DNA of 49,908 nt from Oscillospiraceae bacterium (GTDB lineage: Bacteria > Bacillota > Clostridia > Oscillospirales > Oscillospiraceae), in NCBI GenBank assembly GCA_902761055.1, contig CACWIS010000010.1, positions 1-49,908 of the forward strand, read 5' to 3'. The notes under the pieces were generated by a model. That model saw only the letters and a list, made by a program, of their open reading frames with translations. It had not been told where the DNA came from and did no database searches. Both the position numbers and the translations under genes were made by a program. This document shows positions 1 through 10,566 of the stretch, piece by piece (the first letter of the stretch is position 1; each line of letters opens with the position of its first letter).

Positions 1-1003
1 CTGCACGGTCGCGAACTACAAGGAGCTCCTCATCGACTCCGGCTACTACACCTTTGACCAGCTCGGCATCGATCCCGACGCCGAACCCGCCGCTCCCGCG
101 GAACTGATCAAGGTCGGCATCATCAACCTTGACCCGTCCGAGTCCGGCTACCGCCAGGCCAACGTCAAGGATCTGACCGACACCTTCACCAAAGAGAACG
201 GCTATGACGCCACCTTCGTCACCGCTCCCACCGCCGACAAGCAGCTGGAGGCTGCCAAGGGCTTCATCACCGCTGAGGTGAAGTACATCCTCGTTTCCGC
301 TGCCGAGACCACCGGTTGGGACGAGGTCCTTGAAGAGGCCCAGGAGGCCGGCATCAAGGTCTTCCTGTTCGACCGTATGATCGATTGCGATCCCAGCCTG
401 TACACTGCCGCCGTCGTTTCCGACATGCGTCAGGAGGGCGAGACCGCCGTTGCCTGGCTCGAGAGCCTTGGCCTTGACGAGTACAAGATCCTGCACATCC
501 AGGGCCAGCTGGGCAGCGCCGCCCAGATCGGCCGCAGCGATCCTCTGACCGAGAAGTGCGCTGCCGACGACAAGTGGACCATCGTCCGTGAAGGCACCGG
601 CGGCGACAGCTGGGATCCCAATGAGGCCAACAAGATCGCGAAGGCCGCCATCGACGCCGGCGAGTCCTTCAACATCGTCTACGCCGAGAACGACGGCATG
701 GCCGACGGTGTTGTCCAGGCGCTCGACGCCGCGGGCATCACCCACGGTGTGAACGGCGACGTCATCGTCATGGGCTTCGACTGCAACAAGTGGGCTCTGG
801 AGAAGCTGCTTGCCGGCGAGTGGAACTACGACGGCCAGTGCAGCCCGTTCCAGGCCGGTGTGATCGACGGCATGATCAAGACGCTTGAAGCCGGCGGCGA
901 GATCGAGGGCCTGAACGATCTCAACCAGATCATCTCCATCGAGAAGGGCTTCGACGCCACCACCATCACCCAGGCCGACATCGACACCTACGGCCTCGGC
1001 TGA
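1..1003 (+). CDS. Sugar ABC transporter substrate-binding protein, 5' end missing
   Basis: The reading frame is open from base 2 to the TGA at 1001-1003, so the true start lies upstream of the window. The visible 333 residues hold a type I periplasmic-binding fold of the ribose/galactofuranose (YtfQ-like) class. The core begins at about residue 40 with KVGIINLDPSESGYR, and the hinge-side motif VIVMGFDCNKW is present. In Gram-positive bacteria such proteins are lipoproteins that capture a sugar outside the cell and deliver it to the membrane permeases. The ATPase and two permease genes follow on the same strand after a hairpin. The residues before the core (NYKELLIDSGYYTFDQLGI and an Asp/Ala/Pro stretch) do not look like a signal peptide and resemble the tail of another binding protein. 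The exact sugar cannot be read from sequence; a furanose or pentose is likely from context. Confidence 0.88.
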   Translation, partial: CTVANYKELLIDSGYYTFDQLGIDPDAEPAAPAELIKVGIINLDPSESGYRQANVKDLTDTFTKENGYDATFVTAPTADKQLEAAKGFITAEVKYILVSAAETTGWDEVLEEAQEAGIKVFLFDRMIDCDPSLYTAAVVSDMRQEGETAVAWLESLGLDEYKILHIQGQLGSAAQIGRSDPLTEKCAADDKWTIVREGTGGDSWDPNEANKIAKAAIDAGESFNIVYAENDGMADGVVQALDAAGITHGVNGDVIVMGFDCNKWALEKLLAGEWNYDGQCSPFQAGVIDGMIKTLEAGGEIEGLNDLNQIISIEKGFDATTITQADIDTYGLG

Positions 1004-1048
1004 TCCTTTCCCGCACGGGACTGAAGCAATCATAGAATAAACAAACAG

Positions 1049-1095
1049 CGCGGTGTGGAAAGTGGAGGAATCCGCGATCCACACCGCGTTTTTTT
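1049..1095 (+). terminator. Hairpin with T-run between binding-protein and ATPase genes
   Basis: An 11-bp stem (1049-1059 with 1078-1088, CGCGGTGTGGA and its complement) encloses an 18-nt loop and is followed by seven T. Because the ABC ATPase starts only about 50 bases on, with no clear promoter between, this is probably a partial terminator that keeps the binding protein more abundant than the membrane components. Confidence 0.8.
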
Positions 1096-1143
1096 CAAAG
1101 CAATCTCCCCGTATACACAGACTATCGAACAGGAGATGAACGG

Positions 1144-2649
1144 ATGGAAGACGGAATCGTTTTGACCATGCGCGGGATCTGCAAGGATTTTCCGGGCGTC
1201 AAGGCCCTGAATCATGTGGATTTTACACTGCGCAAGGGCGAGATCCATGCGTTGATGGGAGAAAACGGCGCCGGCAAATCCACGCTGATCAAGGTGCTCA
1301 CGGGCGTCTATGAAAAAGACGCGGGCAGCATCGAGATCGAGGGATGCCCGGGCGAGGCGCACATTCATTCTCCTCAGCAGGCCCAGAACATCGGCATCAG
1401 CACCGTCTATCAGGAGATCACGCTCTGCCCGAATCTGACGGTCGCGGAAAACATGTTCATCGGCAGAACGAGCGACAGGCTCGTTCACTGGAAAGACTAT
1501 GAAAAAAGAGCGACGGAGATCCTCGACAATCTGGGCATCCCGGCCCGCGCGAAGCAGGAGCTGTCCCGCTGTTCCCTCGCGGTGCAGCAGATGGTGGCCA
1601 TCGCCCGCGCCGTGGACATGAACTGCAAGGTCCTGATCCTCGACGAGCCGACCTCCTCACTTGACGATAAAGAAGTTGCCATGCTCTTCCAGCTCATGCG
1701 GGATCTGCGCGACAGAGGCGTGGGGATCATCTTCGTCACGCACTTCCTCGAGCAGGTCTACGAGGTCAGCGACCGGATCACGGTCCTGCGCAACGGCGAG
1801 CTGGTGGGCGAATACGCGGTCAAGGATCTGCCGCAGGTGGAGCTGGTCGCGAAGATGATCGGCAAGAGCCTCGACGACCTGGCCGAGCTCGAACAGTTCC
1901 AGAAGGGCAAGCGCGCGCAGGACGAGGTCGTCTACGAGGCGGAGAAGCTCTCCAGCTCCGAGTGCCGCCCCTTCGACTTCAGCATCCGCAAGGGCGAGGT
2001 CAACGGCTTCACCGGCCTGCTGGGCTCCGGCCGCAGCGAGAGCGTGCGCGCCATCTTCGGCGCGGACCAGGTGACGGGCGGCAAGGTGAAGATCAACGGC
2101 AAGGCCGTGCGCATCACCAACCCGCACGAGGCGATGAAGAACGGCGTCGGCTACCTGCCGGAGGACCGCAAGCGCGACGGCATCATCGCGGACCTTTCGG
2201 TGCGCGAGAACATCATCCTCGCCCTGCAGACCATCCGGGGCATGAACCATCCGATCCCGCGCGCGAAGGCCGAGGCCTTCGCCGACGAATATATCAAGGC
2301 GCTCGACATCAAGACCGCCTCGCAGGACACGCCGATCAAATCGCTCTCCGGCGGCAACCAGCAGAAGGTCATCCTGGCCCGCTGGCTGCTGACGCACCCG
2401 CAGTATCTGATCCTGGACGAGCCCACCCGCGGCATCGACGTCGGCACCAAGCTCGAGATCCAGAAGCTGGTGCTGAAGCTGGCCGAGGAGGGCATGAGCA
2501 TCACGTTCATTTCCTCCGAGATCGAGGAGATGCTGCGCACCTGCTCGCGGCTCATCGTCATGCGCGACCGCAACATTGTCGGCGAGCTGACCGGCGACGA
2601 GCTGACGCAGGTGCAGGTCATGAAGACCATCGCGGGAGGTGAGGAGTAA
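1144..2649 (+). CDS. Sugar ABC transporter ATP-binding protein (YtfR/RbsA type)
   Basis: A 501-residue double ABC ATPase that powers import of a monosaccharide. The first domain has an intact Walker A (GENGAGKS, residues 39-46) and Walker B (VLILDE, 163-168), but its signature motif is degenerate. The second has a degenerate Walker A (GLLGSGRS), a good signature (SLSGGNQQK, 400-408) and Walker B (LILDE, 422-426). This asymmetric pattern is normal for the ribose/galactofuranose family. An ATG follows AGGAGATGAACGG. The permease gene begins 1 base after the stop, so the genes are cotranscribed. Order and families match ytfQ-ytfR-ytfT-yjfF of enterobacteria; the sugar is not proven. Confidence 0.93.
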   Translation: MEDGIVLTMRGICKDFPGVKALNHVDFTLRKGEIHALMGENGAGKSTLIKVLTGVYEKDAGSIEIEGCPGEAHIHSPQQAQNIGISTVYQEITLCPNLTVAENMFIGRTSDRLVHWKDYEKRATEILDNLGIPARAKQELSRCSLAVQQMVAIARAVDMNCKVLILDEPTSSLDDKEVAMLFQLMRDLRDRGVGIIFVTHFLEQVYEVSDRITVLRNGELVGEYAVKDLPQVELVAKMIGKSLDDLAELEQFQKGKRAQDEVVYEAEKLSSSECRPFDFSIRKGEVNGFTGLLGSGRSESVRAIFGADQVTGGKVKINGKAVRITNPHEAMKNGVGYLPEDRKRDGIIADLSVRENIILALQTIRGMNHPIPRAKAEAFADEYIKALDIKTASQDTPIKSLSGGNQQKVILARWLLTHPQYLILDEPTRGIDVGTKLEIQKLVLKLAEEGMSITFISSEIEEMLRTCSRLIVMRDRNIVGELTGDELTQVQVMKTIAGGEE

Positions 2650-2650
2650 G

Positions 2651-3730
2651 ATGAAAAAGAAAAACAAAGCCGCCGGCGGCCTCGGCCAGCTGCTGATCCC
2701 GCTGGTCGCGCTGGGCATTCTGATCGTGTTCAACCTCTTCCGCGACATCGGCTTTTTCTCCATCGTCATGCGCGTGAACAACAGCGGCAACATCGTGCTG
2801 ACCGGCAACCTCGTCAGCATCATCGACAGCGCGAGCGAGCTTGCCATCATCGCCATGGGCATGACGCTCGTGACGGCGGCCTGCGGCGGCCAGGACATCT
2901 CCGTCGGCGCGGTCGGCGCGATCTCGGGCGCGGTCTTCGTCAAGGTGCTCCAGGGCATGGGCGGCATCACGCCGACGAGCGTGATCGTCGGCTTCCTGCT
3001 CTGCTGCCTCGCGACGATCCTCTTCAAGCTCTTCAACGGCACGCTGGTCGCCGTGTTCCGCATCCAGCCGATGATCGCGACGCTGATCCTCTACTCCTGC
3101 GCGCGGTCGATCGCCTACTGGATCAACGGCGACGCGACCCCGCAGCTCAACAGCCCCATCATCAGCTCCATCGGCATGACGATCCCGGGCATCCCCATCC
3201 CGACGCCGATCTTCGCGGTGATCCTGGTGGGACTGCTGCTGTTCCTGATCTTCAGGTTCACCAGCCTCGGCATCTACACCCAGTCGGTTGGCATCAACGA
3301 GGGCGCGGCCAGACTTAACGGCATCAACCCGACGAAGATCAAGCTCATCAGCTTCATCCTGCTGGGCGTCTGCGTCTCCGTCGCGGCGCTCATCGGCGTG
3401 TGCCGTCTCGGACAGCTCAACCACAAGACCCTGCTGGTGGACATCGAGATGGACGCGATCCTCGCGGTCGCCATCGGCGGCAACAGCCTCGGCGGCGGCA
3501 GGTTCAAGATCATCGGCAGCGTTCTCGGCGCCTACATCATCCAGATGCTGACCACCACGCTCTATGCGATGAACGTGGCCCCGGTCAACGTCAAGGCCTA
3601 CAAGGCGATCGTGATCATCATCATCGTCGTGGCGGGCTCTCCGGTCGTCAAGAGCTTTCTGACGAACCTCTGGCGGCGCCTGCGCGCGCCCTCGGCTCCG
3701 GGCGGCCCCAGGAAAGAGGGGGTGAGCTGA
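2651..3730 (+). CDS. Sugar ABC transporter permease (YtfT type)
   Basis: A 359-residue polytopic membrane protein of the BPD_transp_2/RbsC family. After a lysine-rich N-terminus (MKKKNKAAGG) it has a series of hydrophobic helices. Family motifs include ELAIIAMGMTLVTAACGGQDISVG near residue 75 and, late in the protein, the EMDAI-AVAIGGNSLGGG segment that contacts the ATPase. ATG at 2651 is preferred over the in-frame GTG at 2639 because GGAGGTGAGGAG lies just upstream of it. It lies 1 base after the ATPase gene and is directly followed by the second permease gene, so the two probably form the heteromeric membrane pore. Confidence 0.92.
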   Translation: MKKKNKAAGGLGQLLIPLVALGILIVFNLFRDIGFFSIVMRVNNSGNIVLTGNLVSIIDSASELAIIAMGMTLVTAACGGQDISVGAVGAISGAVFVKVLQGMGGITPTSVIVGFLLCCLATILFKLFNGTLVAVFRIQPMIATLILYSCARSIAYWINGDATPQLNSPIISSIGMTIPGIPIPTPIFAVILVGLLLFLIFRFTSLGIYTQSVGINEGAARLNGINPTKIKLISFILLGVCVSVAALIGVCRLGQLNHKTLLVDIEMDAILAVAIGGNSLGGGRFKIIGSVLGAYIIQMLTTTLYAMNVAPVNVKAYKAIVIIIIVVAGSPVVKSFLTNLWRRLRAPSAPGGPRKEGVS

Positions 3731-4858
3731 ATGTCGGGGAATAACGGCAACAACCGGCTCCGCGCCAGGGAGCCGCTGACCGATACGCAGCTGCTGATGT
3801 ACATCAGCATCGGCATCTTCGTCGTCATGTACGCGGCCGCTGCCCTTACGCTCAAGGGCGGCTTCCTCAAGCCCCAGATGATCTTCGACCTGCTCAACGA
3901 CAACGCGGCGCTGATCATCATCTCCTGCGCGCTGACGATCGTTATGATCGGCGGCGGCATCAACATCAGCGTCGGCGGCGTGATCGGCCTTACGGTCATG
4001 AGCTGCGCGCTGTTCCTCAACAACAATCACATCGAGAGCAGCGCTCTGAGCATTCTGGTGACGCTGCTGCTCGCGCTGGGCATCGGTCTGGGCTTCGGCG
4101 TGCTGCAGGGCTTCCTCGTCGCCCATCTGGAGATCCAGCCCTTCATCGTCACGCTGGCAGGCATGTTCCTCGCCCGTGGTCTGACGACGATCCTCTCCGT
4201 CAACCCGGTCAAGGTGGCGCACAAGGGCTTCCTGGAGCTGGTGAAGACCAAGCTGAAGATCTCCTGGCTGGGCTATACCGCCCAGAACGGCAACCTGATC
4301 CCGGCCAAGATCGAGATCGGCGCCCTCGTCGCCGTCGCCGTCGTGATCCTGATGTTCCTGCTGCTGCGCTACACGAGGCTCGGCAGAAGCATCTACGCCG
4401 TCGGCGGCAACCGTCAGAGCGCGCTGATGCTCGGCATCAACGTCAAGCGCACCGTTTTCTGGAGCTATGTGATCAGCGGTCTGCTCAGCGGCCTGGCCGG
4501 CTTCGTCTTTCTGATGCACAAGCCCGCCGGCAACGCGAGCGTTGCCATGCGCAGCGAGATGGACGCCATCGCAGCCTCCATCATCGGCGGCACGCTGCTC
4601 ACCGGCGGCGTCGGCAACGTGATCGGCACCTTCTTCGGCGCCATGATCCTCGCCACGATCCAGAAGATCATCGCGCTCAGCCCGCTGAACGCCTCTTGGT
4701 GGCAGGAGATGGCAAGCGGCGCGATGCTGAGCTTCTTCATCCTGCTGCAGAGCCTCGTGCTGATGCGCAAGAACAGGAGCAAGCGCAAGACGAAGGAAAA
4801 GGCGGCGCCGAAGGCCGCCGAAGAAAAACCGTCCGGCGCGGGAGGGGGAACGGCGTGA
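3731..4858 (+). CDS. Sugar ABC transporter permease (YjfF type)
   Basis: A 375-residue RbsC-family permease starting at the base after the previous stop. It has repeated hydrophobic helices, the family segment [20 protein letters not shown] near residue 60, and a late [18 protein letters not shown] motif. The C-terminus is a charged cytoplasmic tail rich in Lys, Ala and Glu ([16 protein letters not shown]), longer than usual for the family. Its stop overlaps the kinase start by 1 base, which ties the transporter to kinase expression. With the previous three genes it makes a complete four-component importer. Confidence 0.92.
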   Translation: MSGNNGNNRLRAREPLTDTQLLMYISIGIFVVMYAAAALTLKGGFLKPQMIFDLLNDNAALIIISCALTIVMIGGGINISVGGVIGLTVMSCALFLNNNHIESSALSILVTLLLALGIGLGFGVLQGFLVAHLEIQPFIVTLAGMFLARGLTTILSVNPVKVAHKGFLELVKTKLKISWLGYTAQNGNLIPAKIEIGALVAVAVVILMFLLLRYTRLGRSIYAVGGNRQSALMLGINVKRTVFWSYVISGLLSGLAGFVFLMHKPAGNASVAMRSEMDAIAASIIGGTLLTGGVGNVIGTFFGAMILATIQKIIALSPLNASWWQEMASGAMLSFFILLQSLVLMRKNRSKRKTKEKAAPKAAEEKPSGAGGGTA

Positions 4859-6411
4859 TGGATCTGAAAAAAACCGCGCTCGGCATCGAACTCGGCAGCA
4901 CCCGCATCAAGGCGGTGCTGATCGACGAAAAACACATCCCCGTCGCCTCGGGTGACTTTGAATGGGAAAACCAGTATGTCAACGGCGTCTGGACCTATCC
5001 GATGGACGCCGTGCACAGCGGCGTGCAGGCCTGCTTTGCCGCGCTGAAGGCCGATGTGGAGAAAAAATACGGCCTTGAGCTGGATACTGTCGGCGCGATC
5101 GGCGTGTCCGCCATGATGCACGGCTATCTGCCCTTCGACAGGGACGGAAAACAGCTCGCGGAGTTCCGCACCTGGCGCAACACGATCACGGGCGAGGCGG
5201 CAGAGAAGCTGACCGAGCTCTTCGGCTTCAACATCCCGCAGCGCTGGAGCATCGCGCATCTGTATCAGGCGATCCTCAACGGCGAGGAGCATGTGAAGGA
5301 CGTCGCGTTCCTCACGACGCTCGCCGGCTATATCCACTGGCGGCTCTCGGGCGAGAAGTGCATGGGCGTGGGCGAGGCCTCCGGCATGTTCCCGATCGAC
5401 AGCGCGACGCTCGACTATGACGAGGGCATGGCGCGGAAATTCCGGGAGCTGACCGGGATCGATCTGCGCGCTGTTCTGCCTGAGGTGCTGCCCGCCGGAG
5501 CAAACGCGGGTACTCTGACCGAGGCGGGCGCGCGCTTCCTCGACCCCACGGGCACGCTGCGCCCCGGCATCCCCCTCGCGCCCTGCGAGGGCGACGCGGG
5601 AACCGGCATGACGGCCACGAACTCGGTGCGCGTACGCACCGGCAACGTGTCCGCGGGCACCTCGGACTTCGCGATGATCGTGACGGACAAGCCCCTCGGC
5701 GTCCACCGCGAGATCGACATGGTCACAACCCCGGACGGTCTGCCGGTGGCGATGGTGCACTGCAACAACTGCACCAGCGACATCAACGCCTGGGTCAGTC
5801 TCTTCATGGAATTCTGCGGGATGATGGGCGTGGAGACGAGCAAGGGCGAGCTGTTCACAAAGCTCTTCCGCAAGGCGCTGGAGGGCGATCCCGACTGCGG
5901 CGGCCTGCTCTCGTACAACTATTTCTCCGGCGAGGGCGTGACGGATCTCAACGAGGGCCGTCCGGTCTTCGTGAGGACGCCGGACGCGAGCTTCACGCTG
6001 GCGAACTTCATGCGCACGCACCTGCTCTCGGCGCTCTCGACGCTCAAGATCGGCCTGGACATCCTCACGCAGACCGAGCATGTCGAGATCGACAGGCTGA
6101 CCGGCCACGGCGGCTTCTTCAAAACGCCGGAGGTCGGGCAGCTGATGCTCTCCGCCGCGGTCGGAGCGCCCGTCTCCGTCATGGAGACGGCGGGCGAAGG
6201 CGGCCCCTACGGCATGGCGCTGCTGGCGGCCTATATGCTGTGGAGGGAAGAGGGCGAGAGCCTGCCGGACTATCTGGACAAGAAGGTCTTTGCTGCGGCG
6301 AAGTCCTCTACGATGAGCGCGGACGAAAATGCGCGCGCGGGCTTCACCGCCTTTCTGCAGCGCTATGAGAAGGCGCTCCCGATCGAAAGAAAAGCGACAG
6401 AGGTGTTCTGA
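4858..6411 (+). CDS. FGGY-family carbohydrate kinase, probably a pentulose (L-ribulose-type) kinase
   Basis: A 517-residue FGGY kinase: an N-terminal actin-like domain with [13 protein letters not shown] near residue 8 (phosphate-1 loop) and a C-terminal domain with [15 protein letters not shown]. It uses ATP to phosphorylate an imported ketose or polyol. The gene is sandwiched between a transporter and an L-ribulose-5-phosphate 4-epimerase (1-base overlaps at both ends), so L-ribulose or a similar pentulose is the most likely substrate. It is distinct from the canonical xylulokinase at 10567 and lacks the usual AGGQMHG motif of XylB, having [11 protein letters not shown] instead. Substrate assignment is inference from context. 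Confidence 0.85.
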   Translation: MDLKKTALGIELGSTRIKAVLIDEKHIPVASGDFEWENQYVNGVWTYPMDAVHSGVQACFAALKADVEKKYGLELDTVGAIGVSAMMHGYLPFDRDGKQLAEFRTWRNTITGEAAEKLTELFGFNIPQRWSIAHLYQAILNGEEHVKDVAFLTTLAGYIHWRLSGEKCMGVGEASGMFPIDSATLDYDEGMARKFRELTGIDLRAVLPEVLPAGANAGTLTEAGARFLDPTGTLRPGIPLAPCEGDAGTGMTATNSVRVRTGNVSAGTSDFAMIVTDKPLGVHREIDMVTTPDGLPVAMVHCNNCTSDINAWVSLFMEFCGMMGVETSKGELFTKLFRKALEGDPDCGGLLSYNYFSGEGVTDLNEGRPVFVRTPDASFTLANFMRTHLLSALSTLKIGLDILTQTEHVEIDRLTGHGGFFKTPEVGQLMLSAAVGAPVSVMETAGEGGPYGMALLAAYMLWREEGESLPDYLDKKVFAAAKSSTMSADENARAGFTAFLQRYEKALPIERKATEVF

Positions 6412-7106
6412 TGCTGGAGGAACTCAAAGAGCGTGTCTGCGAGGCCAATCTGCAGCTGCCGCGCTTCGGCCTGGTGACCTTCACCTGGGGCAACGTCAGC
6501 GGCGTCGACCGCGAAAGCGGCCTTGCGGTCATCAAGCCCTCTGGCGTCCCCTATGAGGGGATGGAGCCGGAGGACATGGTCGTGGTCGACCTCGACGGCA
6601 GGGTCGTCGAGGGCAAGTGGAAGCCCTCGAGCGACACGGCGACGCATGTGGAGCTGTACAAGGCCTTTCCGGACATCGGCGGCGTCGTCCATACGCATTC
6701 GAGCTACGCGACCTCCTGGGCGCAGGCCGGCCGCGGCATCCCCTGCTACGGCACGACGCACGCGGACTATTTCTACGGCGACGTCCCGTGCCTCCGCTGC
6801 CTGACGAGGGAGGAGATCGAGGAGGCGTACGAGCGCAACACCGGCCTGCTGATCGTGAGCGAATTTGCCCGGCTCGGGAAAGATCCCGCCGCCGTGCCCG
6901 GCTGCCTGTGCAAAAACCACGGGCCCTTCGCCTGGGGCAAGGATCCCTTCGAGGCCGTCCACAACGCGGTCGTGCTCGAGGAGGTCGCCAAAATGGCCTA
7001 CCGCTGCGAACAGATCGAGCCGCAGGTCCGGCCCGCGCCGCAGGAGCTGCAGGACAAGCATTACCTCCGCAAGCACGGCAAGAACGCCTATTACGGGCAG
7101 GGCTGA
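6411..7106 (+). CDS. araD: L-ribulose-5-phosphate 4-epimerase
   Basis: A 231-residue class II aldolase/epimerase, the usual AraD length. It converts L-ribulose 5-phosphate to D-xylulose 5-phosphate by zinc-dependent retro-aldol cleavage. The zinc ligands are visible as HTH (H94, H96) and H170 in KNHGPF. An Asp in THADYF (D119) and a tyrosine near the C-terminus (AYYGQG) match the E. coli catalytic positions. Phosphate-binding residues are in WGNVSG and the KPSG segment. Its ATG shares one base with the kinase stop. The product feeds the pentose phosphate pathway. UlaF/SgbE-type epimerases of L-ascorbate or L-lyxose pathways are close relatives, but no other genes of those routes are nearby. 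Confidence 0.93.
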   Translation: MLEELKERVCEANLQLPRFGLVTFTWGNVSGVDRESGLAVIKPSGVPYEGMEPEDMVVVDLDGRVVEGKWKPSSDTATHVELYKAFPDIGGVVHTHSSYATSWAQAGRGIPCYGTTHADYFYGDVPCLRCLTREEIEEAYERNTGLLIVSEFARLGKDPAAVPGCLCKNHGPFAWGKDPFEAVHNAVVLEEVAKMAYRCEQIEPQVRPAPQELQDKHYLRKHGKNAYYGQG

Positions 7107-7145
7107 GCGGGCGGAAAATCGGCCGTTCATCGGCGCAAAAGCGCC

Positions 7146-7174
7146 TTGACAGCCGGGTCGCATATTTGTAAAAT
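7146..7174 (+). promoter_or_regulatory. Strong sigma-A-type promoter for the second ABC transporter
   Basis: TTGACA at 7146-7151 and TAAAAT at 7169-7174 are separated by exactly 17 bases. Transcription would begin near 7181, leaving a leader of about 130 bases that contains GC-rich inverted repeats (for example around 7235-7275) before the TTG start at 7311. It starts a unit separate from the kinase/epimerase genes upstream. Confidence 0.75.
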
Positions 7175-7310
7175 CTAAAGAGGACCATCCCTGCACGCAC
7201 GGCGCGAAGACCCGGTCGACCGGGCGGACGCAGGAGCTCTTTCGCCCGTCCGGGACGGACTTCCGTCCGCGGGCGGGGGGAAATAATCTCTCGGGTTTGG
7301 AGGGGATAAT

Positions 7311-8866
<1,556 letters not shown>

Positions 8867-8870
<4 letters not shown>

Positions 8871-10039
8871 CGACAAAGACAAAGATCCTGAACTTTGTTC
8901 AGAAGTACACGATGATCATCGCGCTGGTGCTGGTGACGGCTTTCTTCGCATGGCGCACCAACGGAAAGCTGCTCCTGCCGCAGAACCTGACAAACATCAT
9001 CGCCCAAAACGCCTACGTCTTCGTACTGGCGACCGGCATGCTGCTGTGCATCCTCACGGGCGGCAACATCGACCTGTCCGTCGGCTCGGTCGTCTGCTTC
9101 GTCGGCACGGTCGGCGCCGTGATGATGCGCAAGGACCTGAACATGTGGCTGGCCGTGCTGGTCATGCTCGCCGTCGGTCTGCTGATCGGCGCCTGGCAGG
9201 CGTTCTGGATCGCCTACGTGAAGGTCCCGCCCTTCATCACCACGCTCTCGGGCATGATGGTGTTCCGCGGCCTGTCGAACGTGGTGCTGCAGGGCAAGAC
9301 GGTCTCCGTCACGAACGAGAAGTTCGTTCGGCTCTTCGGCGGCGGCGCCAACTGCTATGTGCCCGACATCCTGCACGGCGACGGCATCAACCTCCTCTGC
9401 GTCGCGGTGGGCATCGCTGCCTGCGCGCTGTATCTGTTCTTCACGCTGCGCAGCCGCACCGTCCGCAAGCGCAACGGCCTCGAGGTCGAATCGATGATCA
9501 AGACCGCGCTCAAGAGCGTCATCATCGTGGCGGTCGTGATCTTCTTCACGCTGCGCCTGGCCCAGTACAAGGGCATCCCGATGGCCCTGCTCTGGGTCGC
9601 GATCGTCGTGCTGATCTACACCTACATCACGTCCAAGACCACGGTCGGCCGTTACCTCTACGCCATCGGCGGCAATGAGACGGCCACCAAGCTCTCCGGT
9701 ATCGACACGAGGAAGATCTACTTCTTCGCCTATGCCAACATGGGTCTGCTCGCGGGTCTCGCCGGCATCCTGACCATCGCGCGCATGACCTCGGCCCAGC
9801 CGACCTACGGTCAGAACTACGAGATGGACGCCATCGGCTCCTGCTTCATCGGCGGCGCTTCGGCCTACGGCGGCGTCGGCACCGTGCCGGGCGTCATCAT
9901 CGGCGCGCTGCTGATGGGCGTTATCAACATCGGCATGAGCATCATGGGCGTCGACGCGAACTACCAGAAGGTCGTCAAGGGCCTCGTGCTCCTGGCCGCC
10001 GTTATCTTCGACGTCGTTTCCAAGAAGAAGAACAGCTGA
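8867..10039 (+). CDS. Multiple-sugar ABC transporter permease (MmsB/GguB/XylH type)
   Basis: A 390-residue membrane permease of the XylH/GguB group, overlapping its ATPase gene by four bases (ATGA). It has about ten hydrophobic helices. Family segments include [21 protein letters not shown] near residue 55 and [19 protein letters not shown] near residue 320. Unlike short RbsC permeases it carries the central insert with a charged stretch ([15 protein letters not shown]) that is typical of the longer XylH type. A hairpin terminator follows at once. Probable role: import of xylose, arabinose or another aldose with a binding protein encoded elsewhere. Confidence 0.92.
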
Positions 10040-10048
10040 AACCGACAG

Positions 10049-10083
10049 AAACGGACGGCTGTCTGGGGACAGCCGTCCGTTTG
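10049..10083 (+). terminator. Rho-independent terminator after the permease gene
   Basis: AAACGGACGGCTGT at 10049-10062 pairs with 10069-10082 around a 6-base loop. The stem starts 10 bases after the permease stop. Only a short T tract follows, so read-through into the small downstream gene is possible. Confidence 0.7.
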
Positions 10084-10107
10084 GATTATCCGCGGAGGGG
10101 AGAGCCG

Positions 10108-10395
10108 ATGGACGGAAGGGAAAACAAAGAGAAGCGGAGCGACAACCGCGCCGTCAATCTCTTCGCGCTGCGCGCGGCCGTCTCGGCCTATCTCTGCTAT
10201 CTCGGCTTCGATCTGCTGCGGGCCTATCTCGTCGGCGCCTCGACGCTCTCCGGCGCGGTCGCCTGGGGCTGCGGCCTCGGCTTCATGGGCGGCGGCCTCG
10301 CCTTCGCGCTGTACAGCTGGCGGCGCTACCGCCGCGAGACGTCGAAGCGGGCGGACGAGACGGGGGAGACGGGCAAAACGCCCGATGAGGAGTAG
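10108..10395 (+). CDS. Small two-helix membrane protein of unknown function
   Basis: A 95-residue protein starting at ATG 10108 behind GGAGGGG; an upstream in-frame TTG at 10081 lies inside the preceding terminator and is unlikely. The N-terminus is charged (KENKEKRSDN-like). Two hydrophobic segments follow, about residues 20-42 and 48-70, then a strongly basic/acidic tail (WRRYRRETSKR, then GETGKTPDEE). I do not recognise the family. It sits between a sugar permease and xylulokinase, and its last codons form one arm of a short hairpin (CGCCCGAT with ATCGGGCG). It could be an accessory protein or simply a lineage-specific gene. Confidence 0.6.
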   Translation: MDGRENKEKRSDNRAVNLFALRAAVSAYLCYLGFDLLRAYLVGASTLSGAVAWGCGLGFMGGGLAFALYSWRRYRRETSKRADETGETGKTPDEE

Positions 10396-10566
10396 ACCCT
10401 ATCGGGCGCTTTGCCGGTATCCGCATTCAAGGAGAGCGGGAAGAGCGCGGCGCGCGCCGTTCCTTTGCGCGTCTCTTCGCCGCATCCCGGCCCCCTGCAG
10501 GAACAAAGCGACTGTAACGGGCCGCGAGGCCTGCGGCAAAGCATATTCTGGGAATCTCACACGGAG

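Noticed and set aside
7181-7310. Riboswitch in the leader of the second ABC transporter
   Set aside because: Only GC-rich inverted repeats are seen; no known aptamer pattern is recognisable.
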